Source: Alteromonadaceae bacterium 2753L.S.0a.02
Lineage (GTDB): Bacteria; Pseudomonadota; Gammaproteobacteria; Pseudomonadales; Cellvibrionaceae
Length of the DNA stretch: 64,000 nucleotides
Reading direction: 5' to 3'
NCBI GenBank assembly: GCA_007827375.1
Contig: VISH01000002.1
Span: forward strand, 1,575,001-1,639,000
Shown here: one piece after another, positions 43,412 to 53,292 of the stretch
How the letters are laid out: the number at the start of each line of letters is the position of its first letter
Position numbering within the stretch: position 1 is the stretch's first letter
Notes under the pieces: generated by a model
Told to the model about the DNA's origin: nothing
Database searches by the model: none
Seen by the model: only the letters and a program-made list of their open reading frames with translations
Made by a program: the position numbers and the translations under genes

Positions 43412-44239
43412 ATGCCTGTTACGCTTCCATTTGTTGCTGTGTTGATCGCTGCGGTGCTTTGCATTTCGCTGCTCGGCATAGTGTTGCGTGAAAAAGATCG
43501 CCGCAAACGGCAATTGGTGCTGGGCACACAGCTGTTGCAGGCGGGCCGTGTTCTGCTTACCCATTTGCAGCAACATCGGGGATTGAGCTCTGCGAGACAC
43601 TCCGGAGTATCTTCGTCACTCGAGGAGGTTAACCAACTACGCGCACAAATCGTGGTGGATATGCGACAACTGTCGTGTCTGGATGTGTGGTTGGCAGAGC
43701 ACCCGGATTGGGAGGGAATCACCCGGCATTGGGCTTCGTTATCCGCTAATGGGCGCCAGATTCGCGCTGAAGACAGTTTTAATCAACATTCCCGCCTGAT
43801 TGCGTCATTGATGACCTTGTTAGAGAGCATCGCCAGTCATTATGGCCTGGATACCAACCCACGCTATATCGATAGCTGGATTGTTTGGCGGGAGTATTTA
43901 AAGATTGGTGAGCTGGTTGGGCAGTGCCGCGCATTGGGGGTGCAAGTATTTACCTGTGCCTCCCATGAACAGCGATACCGGCAGATCAACTTGATAAAAT
44001 CGAATCTCGACGCGATTGAAAGGTTGTTGTTATCGCCGGCCTGTTCGCGCAAACTCAGTAAAATGGAAAATGATGCAATTGTCGCGTTTGTGGGTTATCT
44101 ACGTGAACAGATTGATGTTCGTGAAATGAGTGATTCTGTGATGGATTATTATCAGCGCGCAACAGAAACCATTGATATGGTATACGAGCATTTCGATCTT
44201 GAAATGCGTAAGTTGCACCGTCGCCTCACCGCCACATAG
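43412..44239 (+). CDS. Membrane-anchored NIT-like helical sensor domain protein
   Basis: A 275-residue protein with an N-terminal membrane helix (about 5-25) and a soluble helical region resembling a nitrate/nitrite-sensing (NIT) domain: LLTHLQQHRGLSSARHSG is like the QxERGLS core of NIT domains. No kinase, cyclase or methyl-accepting part is present, so it would be an orphan sensor. It may be an adaptor or its partner may lie elsewhere. Fold assignment is tentative. Downstream of thrC by 268 bp. Confidence 0.68.
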   Translation: MPVTLPFVAVLIAAVLCISLLGIVLREKDRRKRQLVLGTQLLQAGRVLLTHLQQHRGLSSARHSGVSSSLEEVNQLRAQIVVDMRQLSCLDVWLAEHPDWEGITRHWASLSANGRQIRAEDSFNQHSRLIASLMTLLESIASHYGLDTNPRYIDSWIVWREYLKIGELVGQCRALGVQVFTCASHEQRYRQINLIKSNLDAIERLLLSPACSRKLSKMENDAIVAFVGYLREQIDVREMSDSVMDYYQRATETIDMVYEHFDLEMRKLHRRLTAT

Positions 44240-44546
44240 CACGTCGCGCCATTGGCTCAGTCATCCAACACTCAATGCGACGATATTGGTTTCATTGGAG
44301 GAAACGAGCCTGCATTCGAAATGGTTATGTTCGAAAAGGTTAGGTACCAAAATTAGGATGCAGCGCAACAATAATAAAATATAAAACTTAATCTCAGAAG
44401 GCGTCTCATGGAATAGACTTTATGGGAATCTGAATGGCAACTGTTTAAATTTTTGCTCTTTTTGTCGCAAACGGTTTAAACACACCGATACTTTCGATTT
44501 GAAAACACCCGAAGTTCCACCTTGGCGTTAACAACTGATTATCTGA
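44240..44546. other. Intergenic region before recJ with a weak nested inverted repeat
   Basis: 307 bp without a supported gene. GTTTAAA (44443-44449) and TTTAAAC (44475-44481) form weak arms, with TTGC/GCAA inside them. There is no trailing T run, so it is not a plain terminator. It could be a regulatory site for recJ or chance. Confidence 0.35.
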
Positions 44547-46310
44547 ATGCACATTATTAAAAAAACGATTCGACAACGAACGGCCACCACAGAGACTTCC
44601 TCACAGCTCAATCATTTCGCCCCGCTTGTACGCAGAGTACTCGCAAATCGTGGCGTAAGTGACCCCAGCCAAATCGATTATCAACTGCGTAATTTATTAC
44701 AGCCTTCACAAATGTCTGGTTTGCAGGAGGCTGTGGTTTTGTTGGAGCGAATGCTAAAACAGCGGGGGCGTATTTGTATTCTTGGCGACTTTGATGCTGA
44801 TGGTGCCACCAGCACCGCGTTAGCTGTGCAGTGCCTTAAGGCGTTTGGGTTTAGCTCTGTGGAATTCCTGGTACCCAACCGCTTTGAATTCGGATATGGC
44901 TTAACACCTGAAATTGTTGCGGTCATCGCGACCTTAAAACCAAGCTTGATTATTACCGTGGACAACGGCATCGCAAGCTTCGACGGCGTGGCAGCGGCAC
45001 ACGCGTTGGGAATTCAAGTGTTGATCACAGATCATCATTTGCCCGCAGAACAATTGCCGCCGGCGGAAGTTATTGTCAACCCAAATCAGCCGGGTTGCGG
45101 TTTCCCGAGTAAAAACCTCGCCGGAGTAGGCGTTATTTTCTATGTCATGAACGCCTTGCGTGCGCATTTACGAGAAACTGCTTGGTTTCAGTCAAGCGGT
45201 GTCACAGAACCCAACATGGCGCAGTTTCTGGATTTGGTGGCACTGGGCACTGTGGCCGATGTGGTGCCACTCGATCAAAACAATCGTACTTTGGTAGAAC
45301 AGGGCCTGAAACGCATCCGCGCCGGCAGGGCGCGACCGGGCATTCGTGCCCTGTTTGAAGTGGGTCGGCGTGCTTTGGAGCGGCTCACCGCGACAGATTT
45401 GGGTTTTGTTGCCGGGCCTCGTTTAAACGCCGCCGGTCGTTTAGATGATATGTCGCTGGGCATTCGCTGTCTGTTGGCGGAAAGCGAGCACGAGGCGCGG
45501 TTGTTAGCCACGCAGTTGGATGAGTTAAATCGCGAGCGGCGCGCAATCGAGCTGTCGATGCAGCGGGAAGCCATCACATACCTAGATAAGGTGTTGGAGT
45601 CGCAAACTCAGTGGCCTCAGGCAATTTGCCTCTATCAGGAGGACTGGCATCAAGGCGTTATCGGCATCCTCGCGTCCCGCATCAAAGATCGCTTGCATCG
45701 CCCTACAATTGTGTTTGCGGAAGCCGATGACGAAAACTTAAAAGGCTCGGGCCGTTCGATTCCCGGTGTTCACTTGCGGGACCTCTTAGATGCAATTGCT
45801 ACGCGTCATTCAGGCTTGTTATCTAAATTTGGCGGTCATGCGATGGCAGCTGGCTTGTCACTTCGCAAAGCAGATTTAGAGCGCTTTATGGCAGCGTTTG
45901 AGTCAGAGGCCGACCGGCTGCTTAATGGGGAGGCTCCCGAAGCTGAAATTGTCACCGACGGTGAGGTAGATGAGAGCGCCTACACGCTGGATACTGCACG
46001 GTTGTTGGCACAGCTCGGTCCTTGGGGGCAGGCGTTTCCGGAACCTTGCTTCGATGGCCGCTTCAGGATAGTGAATCAGCGCATCGTTGGGGAAAAGCAT
46101 TTGAAACTGGTTGTTACTCCGGCAGATTATTCTGGCTTAGCGATTGATGCTATTGCGTTTAACGTCGATACCGAGATTTGGCCGAATCCGAGTCTCCAGT
46201 GGGTCCGTTTGGCGTTCACGTTAAACGTTAACGAATACCGGGGCGAGGAGAGTTTACAGCTAATGGTGAGTTACCTGGAACCACTTGTTGCGCAATACCA
46301 GGCCGATTGA
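44547..46310 (+). CDS. recJ: Single-stranded-DNA-specific exonuclease RecJ
   Basis: 5'-3' single-strand exonuclease used in recombination and mismatch repair. 587 aa. DHH-family metal motifs are visible: GDFDADGATSTAL, DNGIASFDG and ITDHHLPAE, then the DHHA1 region with GPRLNAAGRLDDMSLGI and SGRSIPGVHLRDLLD. The C-terminal OB-fold follows from about 460. The length matches E. coli RecJ (577). Confidence 0.95.
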   Translation: MHIIKKTIRQRTATTETSSQLNHFAPLVRRVLANRGVSDPSQIDYQLRNLLQPSQMSGLQEAVVLLERMLKQRGRICILGDFDADGATSTALAVQCLKAFGFSSVEFLVPNRFEFGYGLTPEIVAVIATLKPSLIITVDNGIASFDGVAAAHALGIQVLITDHHLPAEQLPPAEVIVNPNQPGCGFPSKNLAGVGVIFYVMNALRAHLRETAWFQSSGVTEPNMAQFLDLVALGTVADVVPLDQNNRTLVEQGLKRIRAGRARPGIRALFEVGRRALERLTATDLGFVAGPRLNAAGRLDDMSLGIRCLLAESEHEARLLATQLDELNRERRAIELSMQREAITYLDKVLESQTQWPQAICLYQEDWHQGVIGILASRIKDRLHRPTIVFAEADDENLKGSGRSIPGVHLRDLLDAIATRHSGLLSKFGGHAMAAGLSLRKADLERFMAAFESEADRLLNGEAPEAEIVTDGEVDESAYTLDTARLLAQLGPWGQAFPEPCFDGRFRIVNQRIVGEKHLKLVVTPADYSGLAIDAIAFNVDTEIWPNPSLQWVRLAFTLNVNEYRGEESLQLMVSYLEPLVAQYQAD

Positions 46311-46342
46311 TCTCGGCTCGGTTACCACTCCCGGTGGTTGTA

Positions 46343-46579
46343 CTATGCACTGCGTGCCCAGTTCACACCTGCACAGCGGCGTTCAATGTACGCGAATTCT
46401 GTGCGTCCTGTTCGAGGGTGGCAGCGATGACAGAAGTGGTGGTGATCGTGATTAGACCCCAGATATTCCCAGCAATGGTTTTCAAATAGACAAATCGCAT
46501 CGCCTTCGTTGATTCGCTGTTTGGCAAGTTCCTGCCACATCTGCAGCCATTCTGGGTGATCGGCTTCGAGAAATTCCAT
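46343..46579 (-). CDS. Small His/Cys-rich conserved protein
   Basis: 78 residues; MEFLEADHPEWLQMWQELAKQ followed by a His/Cys-rich centre, NHDHHHFCHRCHPRTGR, and EFAYIERR. The His/Cys density suggests a metal site (probably zinc). I recall similar short proteins in pseudomonads, without a name. The overlapping frame 46363-46584 is less protein-like. It lies convergent with recJ and upstream of the lipase on the same strand. Confidence 0.65.
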   Translation of the reverse strand: MEFLEADHPEWLQMWQELAKQRINEGDAICLFENHCWEYLGSNHDHHHFCHRCHPRTGRTEFAYIERRCAGVNWARSA

Positions 46580-46695
46580 ACCATAGCCCGCCGTGAAAAG
46601 TTATTTTCAATAACTTATTCTAGCTTTATAAAGTACTATGTCAAGAATATCCTATAACCTGTTGAATTAAAAGGAAAAAGTGTTAAGTCTTTTTC

Positions 46696-49653
46696 CTAAT
46701 CTTCGAGAACCGCCTCATTGTCGACAATCGATCCAGGTACAACGCCGTTAAGGGAAAAGAAGGTAACGGTTTGATGCAGTAACTCCGAGAACACGGCACC
46801 ACTGGTAAGGGGGTCTATGTCCGTGTTACCGGCAACCACTGGTGTTGTGTGCGAACCTTCAATATATCGACTCACCAGAACCGCTGGGTCGCTGGAGCCC
46901 TCGGCCTCAGCGGTTTTCGTGGCCTGTAATTGCGCAATTAGGGGTTCACTGCCTGCCAGGGGGGCCGGAAACCCATCAATGGCGAATCCGTTTTCCAGAA
47001 TCATCAACAGCGGACCGTATTCTGCGCCCCAAATTGAATCTGCCGCATTGGGAATGACCTGATCGGGAGGCAGGTTAGGGGTGCCATTACCGATAATTTC
47101 TGAGAAAAGTACGCCGGTATCACTCACTTCACGCCTCAAGAGGGGCGTGAAATTGATGGGATCGGTGGAATCCAGCAAACCCTGAAAAACGTTGAGGTAC
47201 GATTCTAGCCCACTTCTGCCCTGGGCCAACTCGTCGCTGGCGTTGGCGAGACCCTGCAATATACGTGGTGCGAGTGTGGGAGAATTGGTGAGCAGTCTGG
47301 TAACGCTGCCACCTGGAAACATAGCAGATGCTGCTTGGATCTTTGGCAGATTATTAAAAGGACTATTTTGGGTACTGCTCAGGTTGTTTATAGCGACGAA
47401 TGTAAGTCCATCGATACCGCCCAGGGAGTGGCCAATAAAGTACACCTTACTGGTATCAAGATCATTCGCTTCGCCATCGCCGTCAACGTCCATGGTTGCC
47501 AGGGAAGCGTTCAGGTTCAGTAGGTCTAGTACGCCCTGACGCAAGGTATCGCGCGAGTTCGCAAAGTTGGAAAGGTTGATGTACAGGCTGCCGGATTCAC
47601 CGATTCCGTTGGTGTAGTCCATCAGAACGGGGGTATTCGTGGCATCGGCAGTATAGTTGTAATGCCGTTCTGTAAGGTCTTCAGCAGGCACACCTGGCAT
47701 ATTGGGATTGAAGACGGTATCAGGCGCGGAAACGCTGTACATTCCCGGAACAGTCGCCCCGGCCGCATCAATTCCATGCAGTGGCTGATCTATGGCGACG
47801 GTGGCAAAGCAGGGAGCTCCGGAAGGGCCGCTGAGATCGGATCGCACGCACGCGAAAGACAGTGCGTTTGCCATGGGCAGTGAGCTGGAACGATCTGAGG
47901 TAATCCCGTGCATGAAAATCACTACAGGCCAGCCCTCGGCGGGTTTGGTAATACCGAAGTTTGCGAGAGTTGTGGGCTCGGGTAGGGTCGCCAGCAGAGG
48001 CACGTTAACGTCAGCCTGCTTTGTGGGAAACGGATAGCGGTAAGTCACCATGGAAGAGGGTGGAGTGGTTTCCATCTCGTTGCCTTGGGCGATGTCCAGT
48101 AGGTAGCCCAGGGTATCTTTATCAGCCTGCCAGCGGCTGCTCACCACAGCGCTACCATTGTTTTGTGTCGGCATTGCCTGGTAGATCGGAAGCTTGATTT
48201 GGCCTTGGTACACCAGTGCCGGGGCGACCAGTGCCGCGTTTATTTCGCCGGCCAGATCTCTACGATAAAAACTCGATTCCCGAGCGCTCGGTATTGGGAA
48301 GATCGCCGATGGCGGTGCGCTTGCGCCTTGGGCTAGAGCAGCTACCGTGCCTGCGGCTTCTGTAGCGATATCAACGTAAGGCGCCATATCACCTTGTTCA
48401 GCGCTACCACTATTGTGAACGTTAAAAGCGGCTTCTGCTGCGGCGCGCTGCATGATGTGTGCTGCGGTAGGGTCTGCTGCAATGCTTGTATAACTGGCGC
48501 CGGCATTCACTGCTGCGGCAATGTTGCTGTTATACAGCGGGTTGGCAGTGTTGTTAATTGATGGCGCGGTGAGCAAAATATTTATAGTGGTATTAATGGC
48601 AACATCGGTAGCGTTGTCGAAGCCGGTATTGTCACCAGAAACATTGTAAAAACCACTTACCAGACTGCTGATCGCACTTTGCTTATATTTGGTTGTCAGT
48701 GAGCGTTCGAAAAAGGTCTCCGGAGCAGCGATGCTTTTAAGGATGCGATCTGTACCTCCGGTAGTGAAGGTCAATGAAAATATGACGTCATCCTGGGTGG
48801 GCACTGAAAGCGGTAAGCTGGCCGCCTCATAAACGGCTCTTTTAAAGCCAAAATAGCCTGCAGCAAGTTGTTCCCAACCCTGAATGGCGGGGCGCAGACC
48901 ATCAAGCCCAATATCGCCCAAGTTGGATTCTGGATCGCGAATGTATTGGTAAGCAAGGGAGGGATACACTGAGTTGCCTGACCAATCGGAAATGTTAGTG
49001 AGCAACACCAGATACTTGGTTTCTGGCAACAAAGGCTCAAGCGGGGTAATACGAATAACATTGTTGAAATCGCCATCCTGACTCAACAGTTCAACACGAA
49101 TTTTGGGTGTGGCGAGAGTCGCGAGCAGTTGGGTGTTACCGGTTGCCACCGCACTTTGGTAGGCCGCAGCTTCTGCGAAAGTGGGAACCTCTACACTGAG
49201 GTTATTCACCTTGGCTTGAAGCAGACCGTCGCCACCCGGGTAACTCAAGGGCAACAAAAAGACATTTTGATTGGGGTTTGGAATAACACTGCCGTTAACT
49301 GCAGCAAAGCTGTTGGCGTCCAGGTTCTGGGCGTCGTCGAGGGGACCGGAAAATTTAATATCAAACGGCGCGGTCACTGAATTGCCATCGAGACTGTCGA
49401 TACCTATGAGCACGGGGTTGTCGGGGTCGTCTGAGGTATCCACCCGCATGGTGCCGTCGGCAAGGGGCTCTGCGCTGAACATTAAGTCGTTGGGTATTGG
49501 CAGTTCGCTGGTCGCGGGGCTGAACACCACATAGGTGCGTTCTGCGGGAATAGGCTCGCTGGGCGCAGTCGCGGTAGGCTCGTCATCGTCAAAACAGCCA
49601 CCGAGCAGAACTGTGAATATCAGCGGCAGCAGGATGCCGGGTTGTTTCAGCAT
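46696..49653 (-). CDS. VolA/Pla-1-type lipase lipoprotein
   Basis: A 985-residue surface-exposed or outer-membrane lipoprotein of the VolA/Pla-1/cef lipase family. The signal ends in the lipobox LLGGC (Cys at about residue 20). The N-terminal half (about 30-560) is the beta-rich VolA_N-type region, starting near AERTYVVFSPATSELPIPNDLMF. The lipase domain shows an oxyanion-region sequence VVIFMHGITSDR and the nucleophile elbow FIGHSLGGIDGL. VolA frees fatty acids from exogenous phospholipid; that role is inferred. The gene is isolated, and divergent from prfB with a 284-bp gap. Confidence 0.9.
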   Translation of the reverse strand: MLKQPGILLPLIFTVLLGGCFDDDEPTATAPSEPIPAERTYVVFSPATSELPIPNDLMFSAEPLADGTMRVDTSDDPDNPVLIGIDSLDGNSVTAPFDIKFSGPLDDAQNLDANSFAAVNGSVIPNPNQNVFLLPLSYPGGDGLLQAKVNNLSVEVPTFAEAAAYQSAVATGNTQLLATLATPKIRVELLSQDGDFNNVIRITPLEPLLPETKYLVLLTNISDWSGNSVYPSLAYQYIRDPESNLGDIGLDGLRPAIQGWEQLAAGYFGFKRAVYEAASLPLSVPTQDDVIFSLTFTTGGTDRILKSIAAPETFFERSLTTKYKQSAISSLVSGFYNVSGDNTGFDNATDVAINTTINILLTAPSINNTANPLYNSNIAAAVNAGASYTSIAADPTAAHIMQRAAAEAAFNVHNSGSAEQGDMAPYVDIATEAAGTVAALAQGASAPPSAIFPIPSARESSFYRRDLAGEINAALVAPALVYQGQIKLPIYQAMPTQNNGSAVVSSRWQADKDTLGYLLDIAQGNEMETTPPSSMVTYRYPFPTKQADVNVPLLATLPEPTTLANFGITKPAEGWPVVIFMHGITSDRSSSLPMANALSFACVRSDLSGPSGAPCFATVAIDQPLHGIDAAGATVPGMYSVSAPDTVFNPNMPGVPAEDLTERHYNYTADATNTPVLMDYTNGIGESGSLYINLSNFANSRDTLRQGVLDLLNLNASLATMDVDGDGEANDLDTSKVYFIGHSLGGIDGLTFVAINNLSSTQNSPFNNLPKIQAASAMFPGGSVTRLLTNSPTLAPRILQGLANASDELAQGRSGLESYLNVFQGLLDSTDPINFTPLLRREVSDTGVLFSEIIGNGTPNLPPDQVIPNAADSIWGAEYGPLLMILENGFAIDGFPAPLAGSEPLIAQLQATKTAEAEGSSDPAVLVSRYIEGSHTTPVVAGNTDIDPLTSGAVFSELLHQTVTFFSLNGVVPGSIVDNEAVLED

Positions 49654-49937
49654 GAGTTACACCTCAAACGTTATTATTTTTTTAGTGTAGACAAGCCAGC
49701 CTGGGGCGAAGGTGAAGTTTTGTACAGGCGTTCTTCACGTAAATCTGGCGCGCTACATTATTACCCTTGTTTGCAGTTAGACCGGCTATGGTACCAAGGC
49801 TTACAGGGAATTCGAAACCTTCACTTCACGGCTTTGAGCGAATTTACCTGTTATATTGCGCCAATTTCCCCAAGCTAGTGCTGTGGGGTACAATGCGCGC
49901 GCATTTCAACCCCCCAATATTAGGTATGTGAATCACT

Positions 49938-51033
49938 ATGGAAGTTAACCCCCTCTTCACCAAACTCTCCGATCTTCAGGCGCGCACCGACGTGCTTAGG
50001 GGGTATCTTTGAATACCTTGAGAAGAAAGAACGTCTCGCCGAAGTAGAACTCGAGCTTGCGGAACCCGGCGTGTGGAACGAACCCGATCGGGCTCAGGCG
50101 TTGGGCCGCGAGCGATCCTCCCTTGAAGCCGTAGTTGATACTATTGAAACACTTGACCAAGGTGTTGCGGACTGCCGCGATCTTATCGATATGGCGGTGG
50201 AAGAGAACGACGAAGAGAGCCTGGAAGACGTCATCGCAGAAATCAACGGCTTGGAAGCACAACTGGCGAAATTGGAGTTTCGCCGTATGTTCTCTGGTGA
50301 AATGGATCCCAACAACGCCTACCTCGACATCCAGGCAGGTTCGGGCGGAACTGAAGCGCAGGATTGGGCCGAAATGATACTGCGTATGTACCTGCGATGG
50401 GGCGAAGACAAAGGCTTCAAAACCACTTTGGAGGAAGCTTCAGCCGGTGAAGTGGCCGGTATTAAAAGCGCTACCATACGTTTTGAGGGGGAGTACGCTT
50501 TTGGTTGGTTACGCACCGAAACCGGTGTGCACCGCTTGGTTCGTAAATCGCCTTTTGACTCCGGCAATCGCAGACACACTTCGTTCGCATCTGTATTTGT
50601 TTCGCCGGAAATTTCTGATGATATCGAAATTGATATTAACCCGGCAGACCTAAGAGTTGATACTTATCGAGCCAGTGGTGCTGGTGGTCAGCATGTTAAC
50701 AAAACGGATTCCGCGGTTCGGATTACGCATGAGCCAAGCGGTGTTGTGGTGCAGTGCCAGAGTGAAAGATCACAGCATTCCAACCGCGATAAAGCCATGA
50801 AAATGCTTCGTGCACGCATGTATGAGCAGGAATTGTTAAAACGCAACGCCGAAAAACAGGCGATGGAAGATAGCAAATCAGATATCGGCTGGGGTAGTCA
50901 GATTCGCTCCTATGTGCTCGACGACCAGCGTATTAAAGATCTTCGTACCAGCGTGCAAACCAGCAACTGCCAGGCAGTACTCGACGGCAAATTAGATGAC
51001 TTTATAGAAGCCAGCCTCAAAGCCGGGCTGTAA
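49938..51033 (+). CDS. prfB: Peptide chain release factor 2, with programmed +1 frameshift
   Basis: RF2 ends translation at UGA and UAA. The gene starts at ATG 49938, reads 24 codons and meets an in-frame TGA at 50010-50012; the remaining frame starts at 50011, so one base is skipped (join 49938-50009 with 50011-51033). After the shift the protein has the coiled-coil domain 1, the RF2 core, and the GGQ motif in SGAGGQHVNKTDSAV. The full product is about 364 aa, as for RF2. lysS follows 61 bp downstream. Confidence 0.96.
49995..50013 (+). promoter_or_regulatory. RF2 autoregulatory frameshift site
   Basis: CTT AGG GGG TAT CTT TGA A: an internal Shine-Dalgarno-like AGGGGG three bases before the slippery CTT and the in-frame TGA. 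This is the canonical prfB arrangement; low RF2 favours slipping to +1 and so more RF2. Confidence 0.97.
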
Positions 51034-51094
51034 TTTAAGCTTTGTTTATTGACGTCGATTTATTTGAACACTTCGAACAGGACACACCAATTCC

Positions 51095-52591
51095 ATGAGT
51101 GAAAAAAATTCTTCCGTTGAGCAGCAACAGGATGAAAACAAATTAATTGCCGAACGTCGCGCCAAACTCGCGGAGCTGCGTGAGCAGGGCAACCCTTTCC
51201 CAAACAGCTTTCGACCCGCGCACAAAGCGCAAGCACTGCAAGATGAGCACAGCGAAAAAACTAAGGAAGCTCTAGAGACTGAAGCAATGGTCGTCTCTGT
51301 TGCCGGGCGCGTCATCCGCAATCGGGGCGCTTTTATGGTGTTACAGGATGGCAGCGGTCAGATCCAACTTTATGTCACTAAAGAAGCGCGTGCTTTCGCC
51401 AAGAGTATAGACCTCGGCGATATTATCGGCGTGCGTGGCCATCTTCATAAATCGGGCAAGGGTGATCTTTATGTTAACTTGAATGAATATCAGCTGCTTA
51501 CCAAAGCCTTGCGCCCTCTGCCAGACAAGTACCACGGTTTGGCCGACCAGGAATTGCGTTATCGCCAGCGCTATGTGGATTTAATTGCGAATCCCGAGGT
51601 GCGTCAAACATTTTTGTTGCGCTCTAAAATTGTGCAGTTTATTCGGGATTATTTAAATGGACGCGAATTTCTCGAAGTGGAAACTCCGATGCTCCAGGCT
51701 ATTCCCGGGGGGGCTACTGCGCGGCCGTTTGAGACTCATCACAATGCGTTGGATATCGACATGTACCTGCGTATCGCGCCGGAGCTCTATTTGAAGCGTT
51801 TGGTTGTTGGTGGCTTTGAACGGGTTTATGAAATAAATCGAAACTTTCGCAATGAAGGGCTTTCGACCCGGCATAATCCCGAGTTCACCATGTTGGAATT
51901 TTATCAGGCCTACGCCGATTATAAGGACCTGATGGACCTAACCGAAGATATGTTGCGCAAGTTGACAGAAACAGTGTTAGGTTCCAGCAGAGTTACTGCT
52001 AGCGCAGACGCCACCGAGGCAGTTACTTACGATTTTTCGCAACCTTTCACACGTCTCTCGGTTTTTAATTCTATCTTGCACTTCAACCCTGATTTAACGC
52101 CTGCGCATATCGATAATCTTGAAGGCGCTTGTGAGTTGGCTAAAGCGTTGGGTATTCCTATTAAGGATTCCTGGGGTTTGGGTAAAGTGCAGATTGAAAT
52201 TTTTGAAAAAACTGTTGAGCACCGCCTGATTCAACCAACCTTTATTACGGAATATCCAACAGAAGTTTCGCCACTGGCGCGTCGCAATGACAGCAATGCT
52301 TTTGTTACTGATCGCTTTGAATTTTTTGTGGGTGGTCGTGAAATTGCCAACGGTTTCTCTGAGTTAAACGACGCAGAAGACCAGGCGGAAAGGTTCAAGA
52401 AACAAGTCGCTGAAAAAGATGCTGGCGACGACGAAGCTATGCATTACGACGCTGATTATGTGCGTGCGCTGGAGTATGGTTTACCCCCTACTGCGGGTGA
52501 GGGTATTGGCATTGATCGTTTGGTGATGTTGTTAACCGACGCTCCTTCAATTCGGGATGTGTTGCTCTTTCCTCACATGCGGCCTGAATAG
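51095..52591 (+). CDS. lysS: Lysyl-tRNA synthetase (class II)
   Basis: Charges tRNA-Lys. 498 aa. N-terminal OB-fold anticodon-binding domain (about 60-150; GRVIRNRGAFMVLQDGSGQIQ), then the class II core with motif 2 FRNEGLSTRHNPEFTMLEFY and motif 3 GLPPTAGEGIGIDRLVML. Partner of prfB in a common gammaproteobacterial gene order. Confidence 0.97.
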   Translation: MSEKNSSVEQQQDENKLIAERRAKLAELREQGNPFPNSFRPAHKAQALQDEHSEKTKEALETEAMVVSVAGRVIRNRGAFMVLQDGSGQIQLYVTKEARAFAKSIDLGDIIGVRGHLHKSGKGDLYVNLNEYQLLTKALRPLPDKYHGLADQELRYRQRYVDLIANPEVRQTFLLRSKIVQFIRDYLNGREFLEVETPMLQAIPGGATARPFETHHNALDIDMYLRIAPELYLKRLVVGGFERVYEINRNFRNEGLSTRHNPEFTMLEFYQAYADYKDLMDLTEDMLRKLTETVLGSSRVTASADATEAVTYDFSQPFTRLSVFNSILHFNPDLTPAHIDNLEGACELAKALGIPIKDSWGLGKVQIEIFEKTVEHRLIQPTFITEYPTEVSPLARRNDSNAFVTDRFEFFVGGREIANGFSELNDAEDQAERFKKQVAEKDAGDDEAMHYDADYVRALEYGLPPTAGEGIGIDRLVMLLTDAPSIRDVLLFPHMRPE

Positions 52592-52596
52592 TTGTT

Positions 52597-53292
52597 ATGA
52601 CGGAAATATCGGGGCAAATAAAACTACATGCCAGTTGGCTGGCTAAAGTCGGTAGCGAATTCGAGCAGCCGTACATGAAACAGTTGAAGCAGTTTTTAGT
52701 CGCGGAAAAGCGTGCGGGAAAAACCCTATTCCCTTCGGGGGATAATATATTTAACGCGCTAAATACTACGCCCTTCGAGAGCGTAAAAGTTGTCATTTTA
52801 GGGCAGGACCCTTATCACGGGCCTGGGCAGGCGCATGGATTGTGTTTTTCTGTGCTTCCCGGGGTGCCTTTTCCGCCATCTTTGCAAAATATTTTTAAAG
52901 AGCTGCAAACAGATCTACAACTGGCTGCGCCCAATCACGGATGCCTGCAATCTTGGGCTGAACAGGGGGTGCTGTTGCTGAATGCAACGCTCTCGGTTGA
53001 GCAGGGGCGTGCGGGGTCACATCAAAACAAAGGCTGGGAAACGTTTACTGACGCCGTTGTAAATTGCTTAAACAACCACAGAGAAAATCTGGTTTTTATG
53101 CTTTGGGGCAGCTATGCACAGCGCAAAGGAGCCTACATAGATACCCAGCGACACTGTGTTTTAAAAGCGCCGCATCCCTCTCCATTATCGTCGCACAGAG
53201 GTTTTTTTGGGTGCCAGCATTTCTCTAAAGCCAACGCTTATTTACAAGCCAAAGGCATTGCTCCGGTTGATTGGCGAATCGACAATTTATAG
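52597..53292 (+). CDS. ung: Uracil-DNA glycosylase
   Basis: Removes uracil from DNA. 231 aa. The water-activating loop is VVILGQDPYHGPGQAHGLCFSV and the Leu-intercalation loop is HPSPLSSHRGFFGCQHFSKAN; LLLNATLSVEQGRAGSH lies between. Directly after lysS (5 bp), so possibly co-transcribed. Confidence 0.97.
   Translation: MTEISGQIKLHASWLAKVGSEFEQPYMKQLKQFLVAEKRAGKTLFPSGDNIFNALNTTPFESVKVVILGQDPYHGPGQAHGLCFSVLPGVPFPPSLQNIFKELQTDLQLAAPNHGCLQSWAEQGVLLLNATLSVEQGRAGSHQNKGWETFTDAVVNCLNNHRENLVFMLWGSYAQRKGAYIDTQRHCVLKAPHPSPLSSHRGFFGCQHFSKANAYLQAKGIAPVDWRIDNL

Noticed and set aside
46363..46584. Alternative minus-strand frame overlapping the His/Cys-rich small protein.
   Set aside because: The frame at 46343-46579 has the more protein-like composition and a motif; this one has not.
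49938..50012. Early TGA in prfB read as a pseudogene or sequencing error.
   Set aside because: The CTT-TGA context with AGGGGG just upstream is the standard RF2 programmed frameshift.
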